NCBI GenBank assembly: GCA_001939145.1
Contig: LSRX01000333.1
Location: forward strand, 439,265-503,264
Length of the DNA stretch: 64,000 nt
DNA from: Symbiodinium microadriaticum
Lineage: Eukaryota; Sar; Dinophyceae; Suessiales; Symbiodiniaceae
Reading direction: 5' to 3'
The notes under the pieces are model-generated. The model worked only from the letters and a program-made list of their open reading frames with translations, searched no databases and was not told the DNA's origin. Positions 13,601 through 26,600 of the stretch are shown here, in pieces. Both the position numbers and the translations under genes were made by a program. The stretch's first letter is position 1. Each line of letters begins with the position of its first letter.

Positions 13601-16600
13601 AACTCTAAACGGGCCACTGCTTGTTCTGCTTAGGGCGAAGGGCTGCGGCCTGTCGAACAACAACCATGTACCTACCGGTACTCTTCAAGAGAGCCGATGA
13701 TGCAAAGGGTCGCCTGGGGGTTCCGTTGGTTGATTGGCGTCTCCAGGCGCCCACCTACCTTGGCTGCTTCGCTAAGTTTCAGGGTTCACGGGCCGCGTTT
13801 TGGGTTTCAGGCTGAATTGAGGCTACCATGCCAGTCAAAAGCGGAAGTCACTCGACCCCACCGTGTTTTGCTGCAGTTTATCGCTACTTCGGTTACTCTG
13901 TAGGTAATTGGGTAATGTAAGTAATTAACCTTCAAGACACTGTTGCAGAGGTTGTGGCTGGATTGAAGGCGATCATTCCATGAAGACCAATATATGATCC
14001 CTGCAGATGACAAACCTCAACACTCAACCCGCTATCCCCGCGTTGTACTAAATCTTAAAACCTCAAGCCCAACCCGAAATACCAACCCATTCTGCCGACT
14101 TTGTAACAAAGCCCCTGGAACCCGATCCCAGGAGCAGCTCGAAGCTGACCGTAGTTGTGGAGCGCTGCGACGGAAAAGGTACCGTCCTGCAGGAGAAGGG
14201 TCGCGGGGTCGGAGTTCTATCGGCCCAGGGGGAGGTCTACGTCTCGAGCTTCCGGAGCCTGTTTTAACTTTCCGGTTCCGGGACTTCGCCCCGAAGGTTT
14301 GGGGTTTCGGAGTCTACTCTGCTAGGATCATACAGGATGCTTGGGAGTGATTAGTTCAGGTGATGAAACATAGGGGCTTTAATGATTAGAATCGCATTCC
14401 CTGCAAGGATTCCTCGACATGAATATCACCAAAAAAACATACCCCTGCACAGCCACGGTCGACTTGCGAGAATATGGCCTGTATTATATTACGGTGAGAC
14501 CCCGAGATTATTGAGTTGCGGGATGCTGTAAGGGCTGGCAACACGGGAGGATGGCCAATTAGGAATTAGTGTTCAGGCAATAACCAAGAGCCAGCCAAGA
14601 GCCAGCAAGACCTGCCTAAACCTGCCTAGACCACTCAATCATGTTGCAAGTTTGTGAGCCTACACATCCACTACCTCGGAGCACAGGCACGCGCGCGAGA
14701 ACCCTATTCATTGCGCTTTTCAGGCTCACGGCCATGTCAAGAGTGTATATGGCTTAGACCCTGGCCTACCACAATCGGGGCTTGGCGTATTGAGACGGAC
14801 TTCAATAAGAAAGGTAAGGACATCTGGCAAGCAAGGCTTTATTCTTGAGTCCTTCGGCTTCACATCTTTAGCGTATCTTCAAACTTCCATGGTCTAGCGG
14901 GTCCAGCAGGTACAAAAGTATGAGGTTGGGTGTCTACACCTACCAGCGCTAGACGTAACCCGTAAATAAGCTCAGGGTTTTGGTGTAGGCCTTGAGCACA
15001 TATTAATAGGTGCTGCGAAATTACTAGTGGTATCCACATAGGGGCCCAAAATACTTCAGTATATTGAAACCCTATTTTGTACGTGTTGCGGCCCCGTATA
15101 CTACAGGGTTTGAAAGTTAGGGCAGTTGGGGTTCAGACTTCGCGAAAGATAGGAGCTGGTGTCCTTCAGCATCTTCGCGAGGATGTCTGCCAGCCTGTGG
15201 CAACGTGCAAAGAGCTTTTCGGTAATCTAGGCACCTTGCAATTGCTAGCGTTTTGTGGTCACGACTCTCTGTTATTCTACTTCACAAACATCCTCATCAT
15301 CAGGGAAGCGACACTTGGAAGGATAATGGGTGAATACAATAAGAAGAATGAAGGGAGGGCCAGGGAGGGCATGAGCCACATGGTTAATTGCACAACCAGG
15401 GAACTGTAGCCCGTTCTCTCGCGCATGCTTGGCAGCGATCGCAGCCATGAGAGTTTCATCCAAGTCAGACTGCTCTTGGGAGGTGAAGCCTGGGCTGGTA
15501 AAGTCGTTTAGGATTAACTGCGGTTTAGCGTTAAGGCTTTCTGACAACCCAGGTTTAGGGAATTAGGGTCCTTGGGGTTTCGGGTTTGAGATTCGGTGCA
15601 CGAGGTTCAGGGCCACCACCGAAAGCCGCAGCTTCTGGCTCAAACTGTCTCGTCAACCGAGCTCGGGACTGTTAGACTCTACTGACAGTATGGGTTGCCA
15701 GCCAAACCCTCAGTCGGATTTCTGTTCAAAACCTGCAGTCCTGAACCCAGGAGTCTGCACCCTGCACCCTCCAAGCGGAGGAGCGAATAAATTCAGGGTT
15801 TAGGGTTAACAGCTTATGTAGCTACTTGGGAATAGCATTCCTGCAACATCGCTGCTCAAGCATGTATCACGGCCACCTCCAAATCAAACAACATGCCAAT
15901 AGAAATTGCGAACCTTCAACCCGAAAAGCCCAACTCTAAATGCCAGGAAGCGTGTATTTCTACACTCAATGGCCGGCTTGTCAGGAGCTGCCGACAGCTC
16001 CCCTTTGGGCTTGAAGTACAGCGTATTTCTCGCCTGGTTTCGGGCCGGGTTCCGTATGTCCCGCGCACGAAGCAAACTAATTTAGTAGTCGCAGCTGCGA
16101 TTGATAATGTAAGGGTCTCGAGTATGATGGGTGGCCAAGAAAGCACGTGAACGGAGAGATCTCCGGAAGATCTTTACAATGGGGAGCATTAGGTCGTCCC
16201 TCTGCTTGTGTGCTGAACTGACATGTCTACGACGAAGGTACAACTTTCTCCAGGGTTCTTCCTGCTCAAGACTTCTCGGGTCCTCTCGTGCAGAGTGGAG
16301 CGTGTGAGGCCTGGGGTTTAGGGTTGAAGCTGCAGTTGCAAAGCATTCCAAAACCACGCTATGAGTTGACACCGAAACCCGATAAACTTCTACTCCAGAG
16401 CCCCGCATGCTATTTGTCATGCGAGTGATATTATAACGAACCATGATTTGAGGCATCGTCCTGAAGCAAAGGCCTTGGAGGTGGGACCTCAGAAGCCTGC
16501 ACGATAGCAGCACAATTAAGCCTACAACCGGTTCAACAAGTTCAAACCCGGCTTAGGCTAGGGCTTGTGTAGGGTCGTTCAGGGTCTAGGGATCGTTCTT

Positions 16601-19600
16601 TCCAAAGACGAACGGATGACCTCCCTCTCTTGCCAAAGGGCTTGGAACTCGCAGGTCATGATGGTGCCGGGCCGATTGACCTTTTATAGCACCCTGACCC
16701 TGTGGTGTGTACGGCCATTACGGCTGTCTCTCGCTGGTCTTGCTTTACATTCACATGCGGTTTTTGGGCTTCGAAGATCCAAACACATGGAGATTTCAAC
16801 TCCAAGGCCGCATGCACTGACCAAGAGGAATCATGGAATTCCTTCGCCACCAACCTGAAATGTGTTTGCACAAGAAACCCGAAGCCCTAAACCAGGCTTC
16901 GTAAACCCTATCAGAAGCCCAATTCTTTTCCATGCAAAAAGGTCGCCACAAAACCTTAACCCGCGTTGAAAAACGAACCTGCGCTTGACGAGTTTAGGTG
17001 AGCTGTGCAAAAAGGCCATGTCGACCTGACCCGGATGAGGACTTGGAGCTAGTAGGGCTTAGGGTACATACTGTTTGTGTGTTTCCAAGTTCACAAGTTT
17101 TCTGACATGACTCAGCCCAAACCTCAGAACCCCACCTCTGCAAAATGGTGCCTAGCTCTCGTGGCTGAAGGGTTGAGAAGGCGCCAAAAGATTTGGCACT
17201 CTTCTGCGTTCAGGAATTCTCTTGAATGCAAAGCAAAATCCCCCAACAAAGACACCTAAGCATGATATTCCGTGGGCCTAAGGAAGGGGCCCGAGTATCT
17301 GGGGCAGCCAAGCAGCCACCTCCACTTTGTCGAAGTCCAGGGCCTGCTCCTTGCATTTCCTCGGTTTCAAAGAAAGGGAATTGGCTGCTTTGGGTTTGGG
17401 CCCAGGCCTGGGTTTTTCAGATCAGTCAAAGCCCATACCCGTGGTGGTTGGAACAGCAAGGTGCAGTTTTGAGGATTGTCACGGGCTTAATGGTAATCGA
17501 AGTATTCACCCACAAGGAGTATAGGAGGTGCCCATTCACGGCATGTTGGGACTTGAAGGTGCTTTGGGATAATGGTTTCCGGCCTCCAACATAGGCTAAC
17601 GAAACAAGACTCAAACACGAGGCCATAATAAAATAAACAACAATTGTCGCATCAGGATTCGGGGATAATATGGTCTAGGTTTAGGAGTTGCAGTATGGCG
17701 GCAGCCGAAAATGCTAAGCCGAGATGACTTCAAACCTCAACTTGAACAGAGCGGCCTATCCGCATTTTCGACCGCCCCGCACAATGGTACGGTGCCTTCC
17801 CCGTTTGCCAAAACTTGGCGTGCAATGCCACCATGTCGCTCCACAGAGGGGGGAGGGNGGGGCCGGGTAGTACCATGGGGAGGGGTCAGCTGGGAGGGGG
17901 TGTGCCAACGCTGGCACAAATAAATCCTGAAACGAGAAGTCATGTGCCCGGTTCACATTAGAGTATCGGGTTTAGGGTCCCGCTTATAAACGGCTCATCT
18001 GTCGTGCAACAACCGCAAGTTCGTGTCCACATTTATGGGTTCAGGGTCGACTTGCAGCGCCTGGACCTAGAACATCCAAGATGCTCCCCGGCACCAGCAG
18101 AGTCCGATCGAGACCCCAAGCAGGAAATCCCAAGCGTGTAGCGGGAATGTTCCACTGTACTTAGCAACCCTGTACAAAATCCAATCTTACTATAGTTCAG
18201 GATATGCTACACGGACCGTCAAAAATGGACCGGTTTCGGGGAAAGTGTGCATGGAACGTCGGGGATGTGTGTGTGTGTACTGATTGTTCAGACCTCTACA
18301 TTCACGAACCCAAGACTGCTTTGGAGTACAAGTGTCCATACCGGCAGACCAAGTGCTACCCGAGGTGCGTGTTGTGCTTGAGCTCGGGACCCTCTACCTT
18401 GCTTCGGGTTTCGGTGCATGGTAAGGTTGAAATTATAAACGTGGCCTTCCTGTAGTTGTTGGTTTCTGGCGTCAGAGCCTGAGAATTGCATTGCGGGGTG
18501 GTGGCAAGGTACATAGGGCTTTGTGGGTTCCAACAATCATAAACCCAATCTTCTTCCCACCATTATCACATCGAAACATATGGAAATGTTCAGATCAATT
18601 GGTTAAATTAGAACTACAATACGAAATGAATACGGCTGGAAAATAAGCAACAAATACGAAAACAATAGGACAAAAATACGGAACCAAATGGGAGCAAAAT
18701 ATAACAATGCTTCATTAAACGTGTTGATGCTAAGAACATTCAAACGCAAGTGCTGCTGCAATGGACCCACAGTCTTCTGTATTAAACAAGAGGTCATTGT
18801 CCACTGGTCTTCCAGTCGTCTTCTCATGTCTATTCAATTCTTCAAGATCATGAACCCACTCAGATCACTCTCCAGTGGTCATTCCTCAAACGGAAGCCAA
18901 TGATCTCATTCAGCAGATTCGTGGCTCCATAGCTAGCGCTCTTTCTGGCCGTAACTACTGCTTGTGCACCCGTCGCCAAATCTCAAATCCACATCTTGCA
19001 AGGCCTTGGAGCTAGTTTAAAAGATACGTGACCAAAAATCTGGCAAGGCCTTGGACCTAGTTCGGAAGATATGTGACCAAAAATCTTGCAAGGCCTCGGA
19101 GCTACATTAGAAGATACGGTCCAAAATAGCGCCAAACGCTCAAAACCTACATCACAAACCGTTGGCTGTCCAAATCTTCCAACATGCGAAAACCCGCCAG
19201 AAGCTCAAAACCTACATCCCAAACTGGAGGCTGTGCAAATCTTCCAACATGCGAGGAACGCCAAGGGCTCAGCACCTACATCCCAAACCGCTGGCATTCC
19301 AACTCTTCTGAAAGCGTACATCCCAAACCGCTGGCTGTCTAAATCTTCCAACATGCGAACAAGCACCAAAAGCTCAAACCATAAATCCGAAACGTCTGGC
19401 TTTCCACATCATTAAATCATAAGACCCTAAGCATGTTATTAATATCTGTATCTTTTCCCCTTATTTCTCAGCATATTTGTTCTCCTCTATGTGTTTCCTA
19501 CTTTGCTTTATTTTTCACTACGTTGTTAAGCCTGGTGTCTTAGGCCAAAACTGACCTGCTCATGTTCGTCTATTTTGGTCCAATTTGGTTCCGTATGTTT

Positions 19601-22600
19601 TGTCCTATTGTTTTCGTATGTGTCTCCTATTTTCCAATCGTATTCGTTTCGTATTTACTTTGTGTTGTAATTAGTCCTCATTTGATACACTAACAGACGT
19701 GAACATTTCCATACGCTTGACGTCATAATTCTATGGCGCGCTTCGCACGCCACGGATTCAGGGTCCTTGCGGCCTGGTCATGGTGTTGTCTTTCATCTTG
19801 CCCCTCCACCTACCAGCTTCGTGTCCTTGGTTCACCCACCTACCTAGTACTACCTACGACCATGAGAAGCCGATAATGTAAGATTCGAAGTGGCACAGAA
19901 AGCCACGAAACCTACGCCAAGCTCGATCTGGAGGTGACGAGCCACGACACGTCTCGAAAGCCATTCTCCGAGATGCATGGAACCCATAACCACACAGCAC
20001 GTGATCTGCACCAGAGAAAGCATGACAAATCTTCCAAGCTGACTAGGAATCCTGTGGAATCATTCGAAGACCATCAAAGCGTGACCGCCACCACATGGTC
20101 AAATTCCCTACATCCCCTAATGCTATAGTCCTAAGTTCAGATTCCTTAATTCCTCAACAATGCCACCATGGCCAAATATTGGGTTGCAACACCATCACTA
20201 TAACCGCAGGTCAGGTGATTAGAACCACAAGTAAACCCTGAGCCCTAAACATATACAAGCCTTATACATCCCAAAGCACGATGTCGAAACCTCTTTATCA
20301 AATGCTGCCAAGGATGCCCACCATTCCTTTTCTCTCCGCCTCTGGCGATCTTTCTCTAGGACCGCCTCGAAAGAGGCGTTGTCCTGTCCAAGCTTTGGGG
20401 AATTTCCAGGAGCACGCTGTAGGGTCCGGGGTGCCTGGATTACCCTACAAATAGTTTGTCGAAACCAGGCTGCGCAGCTAAGAATTGCACAAAAAAGTAG
20501 CGCTCCTCTGAGGTGAAGACCTGCTGGAACTCATCTAAGCCAACGGAGGACAGGTCCACGAGGACCTGGCCCAAGAAAAGCGGTGCTTGGGGGGATTTAA
20601 CACAGATACTACTGAGCCTTTTTACATGGGGCCTGAACCCAGAGACCTTCTCCTCCGACCGAGTACAGTACTCCGAATTCCTACGTATCCGGTGAATGCA
20701 ACACCCAGGGCCTTCGGCCCCATTGAGTCCTGAGCTTATCCATAAAAGCTCGGAATACATTCTCGTTGGCTGGTTTTCTCAATTGGGCCCCACCGAATCT
20801 GCACAGGAGCTAATGCCGGTAGCACAACCACACCTTTCGGTCCCAGGCAAAACCACCCATGCACTTGCAATCTTCTATGACCCCAACAAATTCTGACATT
20901 GTCTGAACATGAGGTGGATAGTAGACATCCCTCCTGAGGTCATTTCATACCCGGATGTACAACAACCACGCTATTAACATGAGCGCCAGCCTCTCGGCCA
21001 CTGGTGAGTTTCAGCAGGGCCTGGACCACGTCTGCAGTGCAGGGCAGACATCATGAGGAGATGGATAGTAGTCCACGACGTCCCGAAAGCCCATAACGCA
21101 AGCCCCCAAGCGACAAACAACGTGCACAAGTGCTGGCTACGCTGGGCATGCTACACCGTAAACCGCAAGCAAAAGATAGCAAACTCCCAAGTCAGTTGAA
21201 TGCCGGCCGAATAGACATACATAGCTTCATTATGCAGCCTTTCAACAAAAGGAGGGGGGGGGGTAGGCAAATCCTTGAACCCCTGGAACTCCAAAGACCT
21301 AAACCTTGTGTCGCCAAAGGCAGTAACAGCAACAAATCCTACCCAGCACTCCAACCCCGGTAAACCGCGTACCCTGGAAGACTGTTCCGGCCCCCCATAC
21401 CAACATGCCTATTCTAACTGCAAAAAAGATCCCTGCAGCCTAGACCCGAAATCACAAACTCCAAACCCTCTAGTGGTACAGTACTACCCTGAAACCTTGT
21501 AAACCGCCAAAGCGGCACGCACAACCCTTAAGCCACTTGACCTGGTGTTGCCCGGCGACGCTGAGCCCTGCATTGGCGCTTGCGACCTTGGCATACCAGA
21601 GCAGCATGGTGCTAGTCATGCAGTATGCAACGCTTTTTGTTTGCCTATATTTATATAGGGATATATGCTTCCACCCAAAGCCCTAGTAAGACCTTTCCGA
21701 CCTAGACACGATCACCGTGTACTCGGGTGGTCTTCGACAAAGGCCGTTGTAGCGCTTCGTTCTAAGTACGTGCCAGATCTCCAAGATCGGAAACTGCAAC
21801 TCGCCCTGTCAAAGTGGAGCGCAGGTGACCCCATGACTGCCGCCATCAAAGTATGAAGCCTTTTTGTGCTCCCCTTTCCACAGCTTCTTGCTCTAAAATC
21901 TAAAACCTAATGATGACCCTGCATCCTGAAAAAAGGTGCAGAGCAGGTGCCGGTGAAACTATAAACTGCATGCTGCCAGGCAGTGATCACATGAGACATG
22001 GTTGAACGCTGCGTCGATGACTGGATCGACAATGCGGTGTCCTTGCCCCATGTCTACTGCATTTTCAGCACGAACTCTGGATATACAGCATCGTCGTTGT
22101 AGACAATGTACTCATCATGCACCTGCGCTTGCGCACGGGTTACCTTGCCCTCGGCCATCGCAGAGTGAAATGTGGGGCTTGCAAAAAAAACGGCTGTAAC
22201 ATTGATCTGAGAGTCGCTCGATGCTTCCCAGGACCACTCGGCAAACGATTATGCAGCCGCCATGTCCGGCATATTGAAAGGCTTTACAGCTGTTGTTGGC
22301 GAAGTACAAGCCCCTTCCATAAAGGCCATCTGGCGTCTTGTGCAAAGAGAACTTGGTACGTAGCCCATGCTTCAGCACAGAATCCAGATTGTGCTGCCTT
22401 GTGCCGTGCAACAAATACACTGTGTTGGCAGCTTTGCACAAACCGTTTCTACATCCGAGGCGCTGAAGCCACGGATGAATACCTCGAACTAGCACCTCCT
22501 CGAGGTCGTTGACCGGTCGCTGTCTGAGGTCCTCGGCGACTGCTGCCTCATAGACTTTGAACCGCTCAAAAAGGGCCTTGTTCTCAATCCGCTGAACCTT

Positions 22601-23626
22601 TTCCACCTCCATTCGGCAACATCCGTCGTGTTCGCGACAATGGCACCGGCACAACTGTAGGCCATGTTTCAGGTGAGTCTCTTTGAGCATCTGCTCGGCC
22701 ATCCTGTGATTGTGGCCATTCTCCCTGTAGTCGTTCATTAGAAGCGGAATATCTGGCTGTGGCGACGAAAAATAGCTTGGTATAGAGACGACAACCATCT
22801 GCGGCCGTCCTGTTATAGCAGCCAGATAATCTCTGTCGGAAATCAATCTGGCCCTCTGCAAAGCAGCAGCGATTGCATGTTTAGCCTCAGGCTTGATAAT
22901 GCCGGAGGCCCCGATTGACTGCAGGGACGCCGTCACCCCTCCGCGCATCATGGAGGGAACGCCTCCCCCGTGAGCGCGCGCCTCCAGGCTCTGCCCCAAA
23001 GCAGCATGCGAACCTTTCTTTATGCCTACAAATTGGTAGCCCAAGTGCTCCGCAAGCTCCGGGCCGCGCGAGAGCAAATCACGGCATGAGATGCACTGCA
23101 AGTTTAACGTCTTGGCGTGCAGCACCACGACATCCTGCATGGGCTGCTGGAGAGCCTCCTTCAACTTCAGACCTACATGCTGGCCATCGCTGAAACCGCA
23201 AACTTCGAGACTCTCATTGAAGAACAGAATCATGACCGTGCATGCGGTGCCGGCGCGATTCTCTGCTTATCTGTCCTACTGTCAAAAAGAGTCAAAATGC
23301 TTACTGCAGTTTCCAGTTTGTCTGTTTGCACGAAAGCGGCGCTTTCGGAGCCGTCGTCCTTCTCCCAGGCGCTGAGCCTTCAATCGGGAAATCGTTCTGG
23401 AAGTTGCAGGAGTGAGAGGACCCCAGATAGACTCCGTTTTTGTAAGGGCCTGCGAAAAGGGAGCCCAACTTAAAAGAACCCCCGTGCTGATTGTGGCAGC
23501 CCTGCATCATATATATATATATATATGTATATTTAAAATTATAATTATACTTATAAATATACTTATAGTTATAATTATAATATATATATATATATGTATA
23601 CTACACACAGAAACACGCTCATTTCA

Positions 23627-23657
<31 letters not shown>

Positions 23658-26600
23658 GTAGAGACAATCGCGCAGAACCAGCGCCTCGCCGCCGCCGCTC
23701 CGGCCGCGCCCGGGAGCCGCGGTATCGGCCTTAGAGGGCCTAGATCCTTCTGCTACCAGGAATAATTGACGACACAACATACCATAATATAGGGTTTAAT
23801 TTAGGTTTAAGATAAAAAAACATAACTTTGACATAACAGAACATATCATAACATAACACAGCATAGGGATGAGGATTCATGATAAGGCTTAATTAAGGCT
23901 TCTAAGTTGAGCGTTTAAGGGTGTCGGTCTTCGTTAGTGTTCTATCAAAATGCAGGGTTCTTTACACAAAAAAAGACATGTGGGTTTGCTTCTAGCGGTG
24001 AAGAGCATGCTGACTTCCTTTCAGTCTCCCTCCCTAAGATCCGCCTGTATGCGGTTTACAGCAGGGTTACTGTTTCATAGGGCTCGCTTGGGATTAATAC
24101 TCTGAGTTCACTGAAGATGAGAGCTTTAGAAAAGAGTTCGACATGGTATGGCATGTGCAGAGATCTGCAGGGTTTATCGCCGGGTTGAACCAGGATTCTA
24201 CAGGCTCTCAGAGGGTCTTATCTTTGCGTGTCCAGGTTTCTTTAGCGTTCAGGGTCTCGTTCTGGCTTCTGTGGAGGGTTACAGTGTCGAGGTTCAAGGT
24301 TTAATATATGTATACGTATATATATATATATATATATATATATTCCTTCCTTCCGCGAGCTTAGAGTCCGGAGGACGCGCTCCTAGCACATGAATTCTGT
24401 GAAACTGGTGAAAAGGTCAAGAAGGGGAACTAAGCCCGCCGACGCGTCGGACGAGGCCAGCCCCCTGTGCCAGCTGGTGTGAGGCCATGAGAGAGACTGG
24501 TGACAGCTGGGTGGCTGAGAGAAAGGCACCGAAAGTATCACAGGCGTGCTCGAGCCAGGCCAAATGTCGGCGAGCGGCCGTCAAGGGGATACTGTGCCGG
24601 AAAGGGAACACAAACTCAGGGAGCGGAGGATCATCAATCCGGAAGTGACAGGCGGCACCCGACAAGACAAAGTCCAGACTGCAGTCGGTGGGGCGTTGCA
24701 AATCCACACATGCGAGGAAACTCTGCGCCCGCCCCTTACCCTTCCGAAAGTCATCGCACCAGAGTTCAGGATCCAACATGAGGCGTATGTCTTCAGCAAG
24801 TTCTGCAGCAGTGGGCACAGCATCGGGATGGGTGGCCCACACTTGCAGCGATTGCTTAAGAACGTCGAGTGGCTCCGCAAAATCCAACAGAGTCTGCCAG
24901 ACTGCATCACTATCGGGGTCATCCAAAGCCAGCAGGGCATCGACAAGACCAGGATGAGTACGGGTTGCGCCATGCCCATCCCCACCGTTCACAGTTCCAG
25001 CAACACGGAGGGGGGGCATCTGAGGATGCACAGCTATGCACACCTGGTTGTCAGGACAGAAACTCCCCCAACCTTCACGACACTGCATTGAGTGAAGCAG
25101 ATGCCGGCGTAGACGTGCCGCATTTGCGTACAGACGCCCACACCCCAAACAAAGGGGCTTCTCAACGTCCTTAGACAAAAGGGTCGCGGAGGCCCGGTAT
25201 CCATGTTTTTTTGGCAGCATGCACGGACCAGGCAGCCCTCGTTGGGAAGGCAATCCGGCATATAAGGCAAGCCTCGGTATAACGGTCGGGACGCTCACCG
25301 TCCGCACGGACCGCTGCCGCACGAGCACCCCCAGTTTGCTCCAGGGTGCGCAAAAGTGCCTGAAGGGAAGCAAAACAGGAAATGCGTACAACTTCGAGGG
25401 CCCTCGCCCGTTTGACCAAACCTCGAAATAGGCCTGGGCGGTTGCACATGGTGTCGGCCCAAGGACCCCAGTCACCAGATGGGTCAGGCAAAGCACAAGT
25501 AGCCCGAACCCAAGTAAGCAGCCACCGAAAAGCATCCCGAACGCTGCTCAAATAGGCATTGTCACCACGGACAAGGGCCCAAAGAGCTTCGGGCCCATTG
25601 CACACTAGCTGACGTGCGTAACGAAGACGCTCAGTGTGAAGGATAGTGCCCGGGTCTGCCTGTCCTATAAGGGCACAAATGGTGGCCGTGGACACATGCT
25701 GGTCGTCAGCATGGGCAAGGCCCAAGCATTGGCGATACATAGAAATGACCGTACGGGAGAAAAGGGTCATCTCTCCCTGCTTCAGCTGGCTCCACGCACC
25801 ACTGCCGAAAGTCAACCGGGACAAGACATGCGAACCCAGTATAGCTCCCTTGCGGGCGAGGCTAATACGCTTCGAGCGGAAAACCTTAGTTTTACCTTGT
25901 CTGAAAGCGGTCCAAGCCGCAGCCACACGCATCCTGATCTCCGGCAAGAGGCTATTGTTAGCCGCAATACGAACCCCTAGGTGCCTATACTCAGGTACCA
26001 AAGGGAGGCGTTGAGCTGGCCCTGCTTCAGACAGAACAGCAAGGCCAGAGGTATTAGAAAACAAAGCGCGTCTTGCGGCCTTGGCTCCTGGACCTCGGAG
26101 GTGGACCACGGCGGCAGTTTTGTTGGCACCGAACGACAAGGAATACCCAAAACCTCTAAAGGAGTCGTTCAGAACCGACGCTTCGAATCCAAGTCGCGTA
26201 GCAGCCTCGGCGGGGTCTGCGATGCGCAGATAGGAGGCCAAATCATCTGCCCACACAACGTCATCCAAATCGACAGATGTGGCGTCCGGGCAGTTACCTC
26301 GTGGCGGGTCAAAAAACCCTTTCCAGCCATCCCAGGGAATAGTGACCCTGGTGCGGGGGCGCGGGGCAGCCGTGTGCATAGTGTCGCGCAGGGACAGGAT
26401 GCCGGGCACTGTCACACCAAAAAAGAGGTCCGCCCAGCTTGAACCAGGACGCGACCCCCTGGTGGTCTGCACTTGTGTGGAGTCCCCGGCTAATGTCATC
26501 CAGGTTCGATCATTGAAATCATGCGTAAGGGCCTGTAGCCAGTCTGTGGCTCCGCCCTTACTCAAAGCGCTTGGTGCAGCCATTTGCTCTTGGACGTCGG

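Larger units (their letters stand above)
18561..19729. mobile_element. Inverted-repeat (MITE-like) element, ~1.17 kb, in an ESS2 intron
   Basis: Terminal inverted repeats of about 140 bp with scattered mismatches: 18561-18702 against 19571-19729. Matching pieces include TTTGGTTCCGTAT, TGTCCTATTGTTTTCGTAT, TTCGTATT and GAACATTTCCATA. It is AT-richer than its surroundings and has no convincing transposase frame. The interior carries two tandem arrays. Exact ends and target duplication could not be fixed by eye. Confidence 0.7.

Noticed and set aside
17711..17956. Open frames around a single unknown base at 17859
   Set aside because: Low-complexity GGGGAGGG sequence and an ambiguous base; no exon boundaries.
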